Positions 53,216 to 62,955 of a stretch of 64,000 bases of DNA are shown one piece after another. A program made the position numbers and the translations under genes. The first letter of the stretch is position 1. Each line of letters starts with the position of its first letter. Source of the stretch: Argopecten irradians (lineage: Eukaryota; Mollusca; Bivalvia; Pectinida; Pectinidae); the NCBI RefSeq assembly GCF_041381155.1, contig NC_091144.1:2976001-3040000 (forward strand), given 5' to 3'. The notes below the pieces were generated by a model, which did not search any database, was not told the origin of the DNA, and worked only from the letters and a program-made list of their open reading frames with translations.

Positions 53216-56200
53216 GTAATCATATATTCCTCGGACGGGTTTCATGGAACATTTCTTTTGTTTGTTTTGACTTTGTCAGCTGTTTGTTTTTGTTTTCTTT
53301 AAGGTTCATGTAATGGCTTTAAACAGTGATATTTTGCAAGCCTAAAACGCATAACTGTGCTGCAATTGAACAGAACTAATTTCATTAATTGTTGGTATAT
53401 ACCCTGGCTAACTGTCAGTCTTACTGTTGATATGTAATTTGTGGAGCTGCGTGTAAAACACAGTAAAATATGAGAAAAATGTATAGTTCTGGAGAAGACA
53501 TAGAACTCGTGTGAATTGCATTGATGGAACCAAATAATTATGCCATCGTGTTCAGTTGTGAATATGCCAGGTACTCCAACAGTTTGTTTGGCAAAATCGG
53601 ACCAGCAAATAGCGCAGGAGCCTAGTGTAGTAAATGCAAATGGCTGCTATAAATGGCGGATCGAAAATATCGCATATAAGAAGCCATCTCAATTGATACA
53701 AATGTTTTTATAGACACCAAAAGGTACTCTGAACATAACAAGAAGACTCTTCACGAAAAAAATAGTTCAAACAATCTGTTTGGGGCGAAAAATGCTAATT
53801 TCCGGAAAGAGCCTCAAAGTTTAACATTTTAACTATTTTTTTTTTCGCAAATATTCTTCTTGTCATGTTCAGAGTACCTTATAGTGTATATAAGAGCACT
53901 TGTATCAATTAAAATGTCTTTTTATATGCTATATTTGTGATCCGCCATTTAAAGCAGCCATTTGCATTTACAACAATAGGCTCCTGCGCTATTCGCTGGT
54001 CAGATTTTGCCAAACAAACTGTTGGAGTACCTGGCATAGTCACTACTGAACACGATAGCATGTTTATTTGGTTCCATCAATGCAATTCACAAGAGTTCTA
54101 TGTCTTCTCCAGAAATATACATTTTTCTCTTATTTTACTGAAATTTACAAGCAGCTTCACAAATTACTTATCAACAGTAAGACTGACAGTTAGCCAGGGT
54201 ATATACCAACAATTAATGAAATTAGTTCTGTTCAATTGCAGCACAGTAATGCGTTTTAGGCTTGCAAAATATCACTGGTTAAAGCCATTACATGAACCTT
54301 AAGCTGCCAGACTACTGAAGTTGTACATTACCAATTTGGCTTATGGCATTTGCACTATCAAATATACGTAAGCTGTGAGCTTTGAGATCAATCTTTTTAT
54401 CATCTGGTTGCGAGTTCATCTTTCCGATGTGAAATGATAAATTCATGATAATGCACACGTGCACTGCAACCCACTTTATTAAGTGTTCATCGTGACTGCA
54501 CTTGATAATGTATTACGTGATCACTTAAACCCGAGTCTAAAATTATTCAATACTTATTAAAGAGGAGAAACTGTAGCAGCCAGACCGGGATTGAGGTGGG
54601 ACCAGCTAGCGTGCACTAACGATTTAGCTACCTATAGTCAATTATGAAATCGAACAACCCAGTCTAATTCCTCTACATTCATTTGTCCAAGTCTTTGTCC
54701 TCAAAGACACAACAACTCACAAGTTCACATACATGTAACTCTGCTACGGATATTTCCAACGCTCGAATCAGAGGTTTACACAAAATAGATGCTCTATCAG
54801 TTGAGCTGCCTGGACACACTGATGTCGACCGAGTCTAATATATTCCACTACACTTAGAAATTATTTTCATATTGACTATATGACACATGTATATATTATG
54901 TAACAGGAGAGGAGAAAATGTAGCGGCCAGACCGGGATTCGAACCCGGAACCCTCAGAACACTAGCCGAGTGCTCTACCGACTGAGCTACCTGGTCACCG
55001 ATGATCGACCCAGTCCAATCCCGCTACACTCCTCCCTCCTTTCTCGAAGTCTTCGCCCTCGAAGACATACGAGACCCTTCCAAATACCACCACCGTGGGT
55101 TATTCAGTTGGGCGCCAATTTTGTAACAGGAGAGGAGAAAATGTAGCGGCCAGACCGGGATTCAAACCCGGGACCCTCAGAACACTAGCCGAGTGCTCTA
55201 CCGACTGAGCTACCTGGTCACCGATGATCGACCCAGTCCAATCCCGCTACAATTATATGCATATGATTATCATATATCAGGATTAATTAAAGCTAAGCAT
55301 GGGTCTAAATCAGTATGTTCTGTTTTGTTTTCCATGTTAATTATGTTAAATGTGAGTCTATTGCTCTTATCTTTTACAGATGACAAGCTCACTGCGACAC
55401 AAACCCTGATATTAACACAGACTGTCCGTAGGATCAAGGAGGCTGTTTCACGCTTAGGGCAGGAACACAAAGAGCTACATAGCACCGTGTCAAAAGTTGG
55501 AAAATCCATTGATAGGGTATGAATCATAATCTGATTGTAGTTTAAATGTTTTCATTTTCGTAACATTTGGTTGCTACAGTCTGCGACTTTAAGCACTAGT
55601 CTGATGCCCATCATGACTAGTAATTTTACAGCCGGACTAGTGCAAATATTGTAATGAACTAGTCCAATTGGACTAGTACGTGCCCCCCCCCCCCCCCATT
55701 CGATAAATAACATTAATTGTTACATTTACAAGAGCGGTGGTCAATTGCATTTTTCAACACATTTTGAGTGCATTCTTTATGCGATTATTTCAGTCTGGAT
55801 GCATCATTTCGTGAGACTTTGTGTTCATGAAAGCATCCAGACTGCAATCTGGGTGAAAAGTTGTAAACTGATTATGACTGAATTTGAAGTGACTGTACTG
55901 AAGCAAAACAGGCTGCATATTTAAATTGGACTAGTGATAAAATAGTCTGACTAGAAAAAAAATGGGGTTTACTTGTCCAAATGACCAGCAGCAAAAAAAT
56001 TAGCGTCACAGAATGTCGGTACGGAGTATAACATGTTCCCGATTATTTAGGTTTTAATTACTAAAATTAATAATGAAAAATGCCATACAATTAAAGGGAA
56101 AATTCAATGAGGCTAATTCTGTTACATAACCAAGAAGTATAATTGAAAGTCCAATTGTTGATCAATACGATTAAGCTTGATCAATACGATTAAGCAGGTA

Positions 56201-59200
56201 TAACATGTATGCTGTACCCATATACCCGAGCCAAAGTCATGTATGTTAATCAAATGCAATACATAACAACTGAATATGCAATACATAACAACTGAATATG
56301 CAATACATAACAACTGAATATGCAATACATAACAACTGAATATGCAATACATAACAACTGAATATGCAATACATAACAACTGAATATGCAATACATAACA
56401 ACTGAATATGCAATACATAACAACTGAATATGCAATACATAACAACTGAATATGCAATACATAACAACTGAATATGCAATACATAACAACTGAATATGCA
56501 ATACATAACAACTGAATATGCAATACATAACAACTGAATATGCAATACATAACCACTGAGGAGTTGGTGAAATTGCATTTAGACAAGAACATGCACCTTA
56601 TAATATAAACACTACTGTAAGAGCCGTTTGAGTAGTTTTAGACAAAAATTTCTTCACTACACTGGCCATTCAATGGCTAGGGTTCGACATGCAAGACGTC
56701 AGACCACTATGTGTTATGATGGACAGCAAGCGAGTTTGAACATTGCACATACGTTTCACCACAGTGGGCTTTCCCAGCATATTACAATAAAACCAACTAA
56801 TCTAATTTCCATTAGAACTGGTTTGTTTCCGATATATATGCAAATTTTAATGTACTCTTAGACTGAATTGTCCCTTTAATATTGAATAGACAGGGGTTCG
56901 GGTAAGACAAGGACCATTTTAGGCCCAAGATTGAATAGACAGGGGTTCGGGTAAGACAAGGACCATTTTAGGCCCACCATCATCAGATGTACATGTGAAA
57001 CATCTATTTCTCAGAAAGTACCCAAAAGATCTGTCTCCTATTTCTTACGTAGGTTCCCCAAGGATCATTGTTGTACATGTTCATATTGCATTTTTGCATA
57101 TGGCCAAGCGGTTGCCATTTTGGATTTTGATGGTTGTTACCGCTATTTCTTATAATGTACCTAGGGGCTCATTCTCAAATTTCATACATGTATGTATAGT
57201 GTCCACATATGATAGGCCGTTGCTTTGTATAATGCAGTTTGGAAACGATTGGTTAAACAGATATATATATATATAGTTGACAGGCGGCCATATGCATCTT
57301 GGATTTTGATAGCTGAAGCAGAGAAAAGATCCTTCTTTCAATTGTCAGAGTTAGATCATTCTTTGGTGGTTACGAAGATGCCACTGATCTTGTTGACAGA
57401 TTACACGGTGATAAGCTTAGTCTGTATTAAGTTGGACCAAATGACTTAGGTAGTGATCAGTATATGTTGACAAGTACATAACATGCTATTTTGTGTTCCT
57501 GTAATTAGTATTCTTTTGATTTTCAGAATTTTGTGAATGATTTAACATCTATAGCAACAGATGGTGCATTTGAAGGAGTTGAAAAAACTGACCTTTTAAA
57601 TGAAGTGGTCTGTGAACACTTCATGCGACAGGGGATGCTGGACATTGCAGATGCGCTCATCACGGTATATTTACATTTTCACTGCAATTCCACTAGGGCT
57701 GGGATGAATCACATTTTTTCGAATCAAGCGAGCTCCATTTTTAGTCCCCCGGTTAGAATATTTTTGAATTGGATATAAATTATTATTAGTAAACTGTTTG
57801 TAGTACTTATCATTTAGGAATTTTTTCACTTTGAATTATTTTATTACCCAGTCATTGATAACAACTTCCATAAGAATAAGATGATACACCTTTACTTCAG
57901 GGTCAACAAAAGAAAAAATTAAATAAATAATTGATAAAAAATTTAACATGAAGTTAGGAACCATTTCAAATAGTGAATATATATTGTATATTTGAGGAAT
58001 TGGCAAAGTCAGGAGTTCTATTACTTAATATTTACAGTCAGTGGTGAATTAATAGTATAAACCCCATTGATTTCAACCAAAGGCTACTCAACTTTATTTC
58101 TCGATAAATCGAGTATATCACGCGCAATTTGGAGCCGCGCGGATGAATTTATGATGGTCCAAATCAGAAATATTTGGTGTTTTCAGTACCGAACGTACAG
58201 ACTGTACGTTCGATGAACATGTACATGTACATGTATCAAGTAGGTTTGAACACATATATACATGTACGTGTGTAAATACAAAATGTAGAAAAGCTACATT
58301 GTTTATGTTACTACCGTACCTCTTTGAGCAATGCTTCCGTGCGTATGATAAATAAACAATGTTGTACAATGCACAGTTTTGCACATTCCAATGACGTCGC
58401 AATGTTTACATATTGTGTGTCGGTGAGTCTGTGTTGTTCGCTACAACATGTAGATCTACATCCTATTTGTATTTTTAACATCTTTGGTTGTACGCAAATG
58501 GAGAAGATATGTCAGGACAACATCAGTCTTTGAGTTGCATAAGTTTAACCAAAACGACCTAGCACGACAATATGCATTTTTGTTCACCTCGGCGGACAGA
58601 CAAGTCCTGTCGTAATCTACTGTGAATCGGCCAGAGTACAGTAGGCCTTACATACACAATGTACGTTTGGGTGTTTCGAAATATTGAAACGGACTCCTAC
58701 AATTGTAGCTTTACAATACTTGTAATAGATATCTCTAATATTTATTGAAGTGTTTGAAACAACAATATAAATATAAGCTAAAATTTTGAGAGCGGTAAAC
58801 GTTTACAGTACAGTACTTAGTTGGCCTACCTGTGTTTGTACATGTTCCTCGAAACGACGTCCGATACATTTGAAAATCTCCAAGTTCCGGAAATAATGAC
58901 ATGGAACTATGTAAACACTCGTGTATTCAAGTAATTTTAAACGTGAACTGATTAAGTAGAACTCAAGTGATCACAAAATTGAAGAAACTCTCTGTTTGTC
59001 ACACCTCCTTGACACAGGCGGTTTGAATCGGACGCCGCGTCACAACTACGTTAAATATCCTGCCACGTTATGAATTGTGTAAGCGTGTGTAATCATACGA
59101 AGTAAAAGATTAAACCTAAGTGCTTTGCACCATGGTGTTTTTAACAACAGATAAATAGAACGATTTATAGTTTCATACAGGGAAAACCTCAGATATATGC

Positions 59201-62200
59201 TTCATCAGACGGAACTCATTTTATTTGTATGTTCATTGATAAATTGGCGGGAATTTCCGCCACTTCGAGTGGCTGTTCCAAATGCCTGTCGGAACCAAAC
59301 GATATAATTCAATTTTAGTCATATAAATGCCAGAAACACTATTAAGGGTACATTTTGAGCTATGAAAATAAAAGGTAAGACTGTAAATATAAGGATTAAA
59401 GTCTCTTTCTGGTGGTTCTATCGAAGAATAAAGTTGAGTAGGGTATCGATATTTGTTTCATGGACCGCTTCGCGGTCCATTCCAAATATCGATACCCTAC
59501 TCAACTTTATCCTTCGATAGAACCACCAGAAAGAGACTTTAATCCTTAAATACTTATATTGGCAACACTGTGGATGAACACTAACTGGCATCAACATTTT
59601 AGCGATCTGAGTGTTCATACAAGTTTTATGAATACTTACTATATATCTATGATATAGGGCGCCTAAATAAAAGAAATGTTATCAAGTGAGTGTTTATACA
59701 GGTTTTATGAATACTTACTATATATCTATGATATAGGCTCCTAAATAACAGAAATGTTATCAAGTGAGTGTTTATACAGGTTTTATGAATACTTACTATA
59801 TATCTATGATATAGGCTCCTAAATAACAGAAATGTTATCAAGTGAGTGTTTATACAGGTTTTATGAATACTTACTATATATCTATGATATAGGTTCCTAA
59901 ATAACAGAAATGTTATCAAGTGAGTGTTTATACAGGTTTTATGAATACTTACTATATATCTATGATATAGGCTCCTAAATAACAGAAATGTTATCAAGTG
60001 AGTGTTTATACAGGTTTTATGAATACTTACTATATATCTATGATATAGGCTCCTAAATAACAGAAATGTTATCAAGTGAGTGTTTATACAGGTTTTATGA
60101 ATACTTACTATATATCTATGATATAGGGCTCCTAAATAACAGAAATGTTATCAAGTGTTTTTAAAACTTAAGTTTTATTGTGTACTCTTGTGATACTACA
60201 GTATTTCCCATCTGCCACAAAATAAAAATAGCGATCGAAAGCGCTGTCTGCCATTTTGTGTACGGATGGTAATCAAACAGGCTAGAATGAAACGCCAGGA
60301 AACAGACACATTTAACCAATGTTAAATACTTCTGGTGCATACATTTCTTAAAATTATGTTCTATTTTGTTTCCCATCTTGATGGAAGATTTCAAATAATC
60401 CCAGATTTTAAATCGCTTAGAAGCTGCCATTTTTTCTCCCTAATTTTCGGAGGTTATTTTAAAATCAGGTCCGCCTCGAAACTGATTGCTGGAATTGATG
60501 ATTCGAAATTTGATTCACAATTACTGACTCGTGATGCACCAAAAGTTTCGGTGCACTGCACAGGGCTAAACTCCACTATGTTACCTTACTAAATGCTTTT
60601 GGCTTTCATCATTGCATGAACTACCATGCAATTGCTTTGACGGTATCATAATTGTCATGCCAGCAATCACAGAATACTCATTATAGATGCAAAATATCTA
60701 GAGATTTTATCAAAAAAGTGTATGCAAATGTAAATATAAGCAATGAACTGCATTCAGTTGACAAATATGCATAAATCAAGTAAACTCAAAGAAAATGCTG
60801 GTGACTAATTTTTTAATTTTGTAAATATTTATTTTGTATTATCATTAAAAGTAACTTCATAAACCTCATTTTCAATATCTTGTTTTGATAATGGCTAGTT
60901 GCGGAACTCTGAGACAACTATATATGTACATCACCATATGACACTGTCTATTAGCATTTATTTTCTTTTAGTCTTTGATTTCAGATTAATTCCGAAAATT
61001 TAGCTTTGTATCCTCTATTCCCCCCCCCCCCATACACACAAAAATAAAGTTAATTTACACTCAAATCTCTGTTTCATGCTTACAGGAGGCAAATTTAGAA
61101 ATAGCTGAAGAGAAAAAAGAGCCGTTTTTAGAATTACATAGGATTCTTGGAGCTTTGAAACAAAAAGATTTGGAGCCAGCATTAAGGTAAGCTATTTACA
61201 GGTGTATTTACAGGTGTATTAAGGTAAGCTTAGATTGCTGGTATTTACAAGTGTATTAAGGTAAGCATAGATTGCTGCCTGGTATTTACAGGTGTATTAA
61301 GAAATATTGTCTCAAAGCAACCATGGTTGCAATTGTAATTATATAAGGTATATATTTCGATGTTTTATGCCAACAATTGACTTAAATTCATGTTAAAAAA
61401 TTCAATTTATAATTACAATGAAATATAAGGACCTTCTACAAACACTGAGATTCTAATTGTTTTAGTGCTTTCTGTTTGTCTCTCATCTAACTTTTCAGAT
61501 TCTAATTGTTTTAGTTCTTTCTGTTTGTCTCTCATCTAACTTTTCAGATTCTAATTGTTTTAGTTCTTTCTGTTTGTCTCTCAATCTCATCCAACTTTTC
61601 AGATTCTAATTGTTTTAGTTCTTTCTGTTAATCTCTCATCTAACTCTTCAGATTCTAATTGTTTTACTTCTTTCTGTTTGTCTCTCATCTAACTCTTCAG
61701 ATTCTAATTGTTTTAGTTCTTTCTGTTTGTCTCTCATCTAACTTTTCAGATTCTAATTGTTTTAGTTCTTTCTGTTTGTCTCTCATCTAACTTTTCAGAT
61801 TCTAATTGTTTTAGTTCTTTCTGTTTGTCTCTCATTTAACTTTTCAGATTCTAATTGTTTTAGTTCTTTCTGTTTGTCTCTCATCTAACTTTTTCAGATT
61901 CTAATTGTTTTAGTTCTTTCTGTTTGTCTCTCATCTAACTTTTCAGATTCTAATTGTTTTAGTTCTTTCTGTTTGTCTCTCATTTAACTCTTCAGATTCT
62001 AATTGTTTTAGTTCTTTCTGTTTGTCTCTCATTTAACTCTTCAGATTCTAATTGTTTAGTTCTTTCTGTTTGTCTCTCATCTAACTTTTCAGATTCTAAT
62101 TGTTTTAGTACTTTCTGTTTGTCTCTCATTGAACTTTTCACATTTACTTCCATACTGAAATCTAGAATGATGAGACAGTCATTAATTATGTATTAGGCCC

Positions 62201-62955
62201 TGGTGTGTTCTTAAATTTATTGTCGAGAATTATCCATTGGCTTTGAAAATGCCTCATGTTTGCTGAAGAATTTTAAGATTGTAAATTAAAATGATTATTG
62301 TTTCTTATCTGTAGTTGGGCGACATCAAATAAAGACAGATTACGAGAAATCAACAGTTGTCTAGAGTTTAAGCTTCACCGGTTAAAGTTCATTGACCTGT
62401 TACGTCAGGGTCGAATGTCACAAACCGAGGCTCTGTATTACTCTAGACACTTGTCTCAGTTCGCCACCCAGTATCCCAGAGGTAGGTCTGATACAAGACA
62501 GGGCCAGTATCAAATATTCTAACTAGAAATGTCATTTCATTTATTCACTAATGAAAAAGCATGTTTGAAAGATTAATGTTAATTAGTCTGTATTAAAACA
62601 TTCGATGCACATGTATATAAAACTGCCTTTTATAGATGACAGTTGCACAAACAGTGAAAAATTAGTGTTCTTATTACAAGGTATGACGTAGAAATTTATA
62701 GACTCCCTCATCTCCATTTATCACTTCACTATTATATGATATCTGGATGATTACAGTTTTACAGGTATAGATCTTCTGTCTATTTGCAGACCTTCAGGTT
62801 TTGATGGGAAGTATGCTGTATCTAAGACAGGGAATAGAGAATTCTCCCTACGCCCATCTAGTCGCTCCTATCTACTGGGACGAAATCTGTGATGTGTTTA
62901 CAAGAGATGCCTGCTGTCTACTGGGCATGTCTGTGGAGAGTCCCCTCAGTGTCAG
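53080..62955 (+). CDS. RMND5A: RMND5/GID2-like subunit of the CTLH E3 ubiquitin ligase (first six exons; C-terminus beyond window)
   Basis: Six exons with GT-AG borders and matching phases give about 282 residues, aligning with residues 1 to ~290 of the ~391-aa vertebrate RMND5A/B. The order is an N-terminal helical region ([20 protein letters not shown]), LisH ([21 protein letters not shown]), CTLH ([20 protein letters not shown] to KFIDLLRQG) and the CRA region ([19 protein letters not shown]). The RING-like domain that pairs with MAEA for ubiquitin transfer must lie past 64,000. Both vertebrate paralogs are similar, so the A/B assignment is nominal. Introns hold a large inverted repeat, two TRIM copies and several tandem arrays, two of which touch 5' splice sites. 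Confidence 0.93.
53303..54298. repeat. 996-bp foldback element with ~480-bp arms, TTAA-flanked, in RMND5 intron 1
   Basis: The left arm from GGTTCATGTAATGGCTTTAA (53,303) to about 53,772 is repeated as its inverse complement from about 53,826 to 54,298, with roughly nine bases in ten matching by eye. TTAA stands on both sides (53,299-53,302 and 54,299-54,302). No coding capacity was seen beyond incidental ORFs. The TTAA duplication is typical of piggyBac-type insertion, but the ends do not start CCC as in canonical piggyBac. Confidence 0.9.
54554..54852 (-). mobile_element. Old, degraded TRIM copy (same family as 54,899-55,251)
   Basis: Contains two diverged LTR-like halves (about 54,554-54,677 and 54,733-54,852). 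The first has AGGAGAAACTGTAGCAGCCA and GACCGGGATTG; both halves end in CAGTCTAAT/GAGTCTAAT...CTACA. Between them is a diverged internal segment with GTCTTTGTCCTCAAAGACAC, matching GTCTTCGCCCTCGAAGACAT of the younger copy. Confidence 0.65.
54925..54996 (-). ncRNA. tRNA-like sequence inside TRIM LTR (left copy)
   Basis: 72 nt fold as a tRNA cloverleaf: acceptor GACCAGG/TCTGGCC (one A-C mismatch), D arm GCTC/GAGC, anticodon stem CTCGG/CTGAG with an 8-nt loop (CTAGTGTT, one too long), T arm CCGGG/CCCGG with TTCGAAT. Box A (TAGCTCAGTCGG) and box B (GGTTCGAATCC) match the Pol III consensus. The 8-nt loop makes a working tRNA unlikely; an internal promoter role is inferred. Confidence 0.75.
55148..55219 (-). 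ncRNA. tRNA-like sequence inside TRIM LTR (right copy)
   Basis: Same as the left copy except for differences in the T arm, where box B reads GGTTTGAATCC. This is the 5' LTR in the element's orientation. Confidence 0.7.
55380..55516 (+). CDS. RMND5A: RMND5 exon 2
   Basis: Between CTTTTACAG|ATGACA and GATAGG|GTATGA. Encodes [19 protein letters not shown], then [20 protein letters not shown] and VGKSIDR. 137 bp, phases 1 to 0. Confidence 0.93.
56258..56555. repeat. 22-bp tandem array, ~13 copies
   Basis: Unit AACTGAATATGCAATACATA plus AC, almost perfect. All three minus-strand frames stay open, which creates false ORFs. Located in RMND5 intron 2. Confidence 0.95.
56881..56978. repeat. 49-bp tandem duplication
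   Basis: ATTGAATAGACAGGGGTTCG...TTTTAGGCCCA occurs twice back to back in RMND5 intron 2. Confidence 0.9.
57527..57664 (+). CDS. RMND5A: RMND5 exon 3 (LisH)
   Basis: 138 bp between GATTTTCAG|AATTTT and ATCACG|GTATAT. Encodes [20 protein letters not shown], then the LisH motif [20 protein letters not shown]. Phase 0 at both ends. Confidence 0.95.
57665..59389. other. RMND5 intron 3, first part; nothing recognised
   Basis: AT-rich intron sequence without an ORF or array of interest. Confidence 0.45.
59390..59548. repeat. Foldback hairpin with near-perfect ~70-bp arms
   Basis: AAGGATTAAAGTCTCTTTCT...CGATATTTG is mirrored around TGGACCGCTTCGCGGTCCA by its inverse complement ending TTTAATCCTT. 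Almost perfect palindrome in RMND5 intron 3. Confidence 0.9.
59640..60160. repeat. 78-bp tandem array, ~6.5 copies
   Basis: Unit contains GAAATGTTATCAAGTGAGTG, TTATACAGGTTTTATGAATA and CTTACTATATATCTATGATA. The 142-aa minus-strand ORF through it is a 26-residue repeat artefact. Located in RMND5 intron 3. Confidence 0.95.
61086..61186 (+). CDS. RMND5A: RMND5 exon 4 (start of CTLH)
   Basis: 101 bp between TGCTTACAG|GAGGCA and ATTAAG|GTAAGC. Encodes [20 protein letters not shown] and [13 protein letters not shown]. Leaves in phase 2. Confidence 0.93.
61180..61310 (+). repeat. Repeated 5' splice site after RMND5 exon 4
   Basis: The junction ATTAAG|GTAAGC is followed by GTATTAAGGTAAGC twice (about 61,217 and 61,253) and by a decayed TGTATTAAGAAATATT (about 61,291). 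TATTTACAGGTGTATT lies between them. Three near-identical donors therefore occur within ~80 bp. Confidence 0.85.
61450..62150 (+). repeat. 49-bp tandem array with acceptor-like sequence, ~14 copies
   Basis: Each unit carries TTTCTGTTTGTCTCTCATCT, then AACTTTTCAGATTCTAATTG. The combination CTAAC (branch-point-like) plus a pyrimidine tract plus CAG makes every unit resemble a 3' splice site, though CTAAC is only ~10 nt from CAG. The array ends about 165 bp before the true acceptor of exon 5. Confidence 0.9.
62315..62481 (+). CDS. RMND5A: RMND5 exon 5 (CTLH)
   Basis: 167 bp between CTTATCTGTAG|TTGGGC and CCCAGAG|GTAGGT. Encodes [20 protein letters not shown], then [12 protein letters not shown] and [15 protein letters not shown]. 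Confidence 0.95.
62790..62955 (+). CDS. RMND5A: RMND5 exon 6 (CRA region)
   Basis: 166 bp between TATTTGCAG|ACCTTC and AGTGTCAG|GTAGAT. Encodes [20 protein letters not shown], then [20 protein letters not shown] and [10 protein letters not shown]. Leaves in phase 2; the next exon lies beyond the window. Confidence 0.95.

Larger units (their letters stand above)
54899..55251 (-). mobile_element. TRIM (353 bp) with tRNA-like LTRs
   Basis: Two 130-bp direct repeats (54,899-55,028 and 55,122-55,251) start TGTAACAGG and end CCGCTACA, giving TG...CA ends. They enclose only 93 bp. On the minus strand the 5' LTR is followed by AAATTGGCGCCCAACTG, a primer-binding-site sequence of the type used with tRNA-Lys primers. 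The 3' LTR is preceded by the purine tract GAGAAAGGAGGGAGG. A 4-bp duplication ATTA flanks the element (54,895-54,898 and 55,252-55,255). No coding region exists, so movement would need proteins from another element. A simple tandem duplication of tRNA genes would not explain PBS, PPT and ATTA together. Confidence 0.82.

Noticed and set aside
54925-55219. Two functional tRNA genes
   Set aside because: The 8-nt anticodon loop, acceptor mismatch, altered box B in one copy and the LTR-PBS-PPT setting favour a mobile element.
56122-56592. 156-, 110- and 92-aa minus-strand ORFs
   Set aside because: All three frames of a 22-bp repeat remain open; no protein signal.
59647-60075. 142-aa ORF with 26-residue repeats
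   Set aside because: Created by the 78-bp intronic array.
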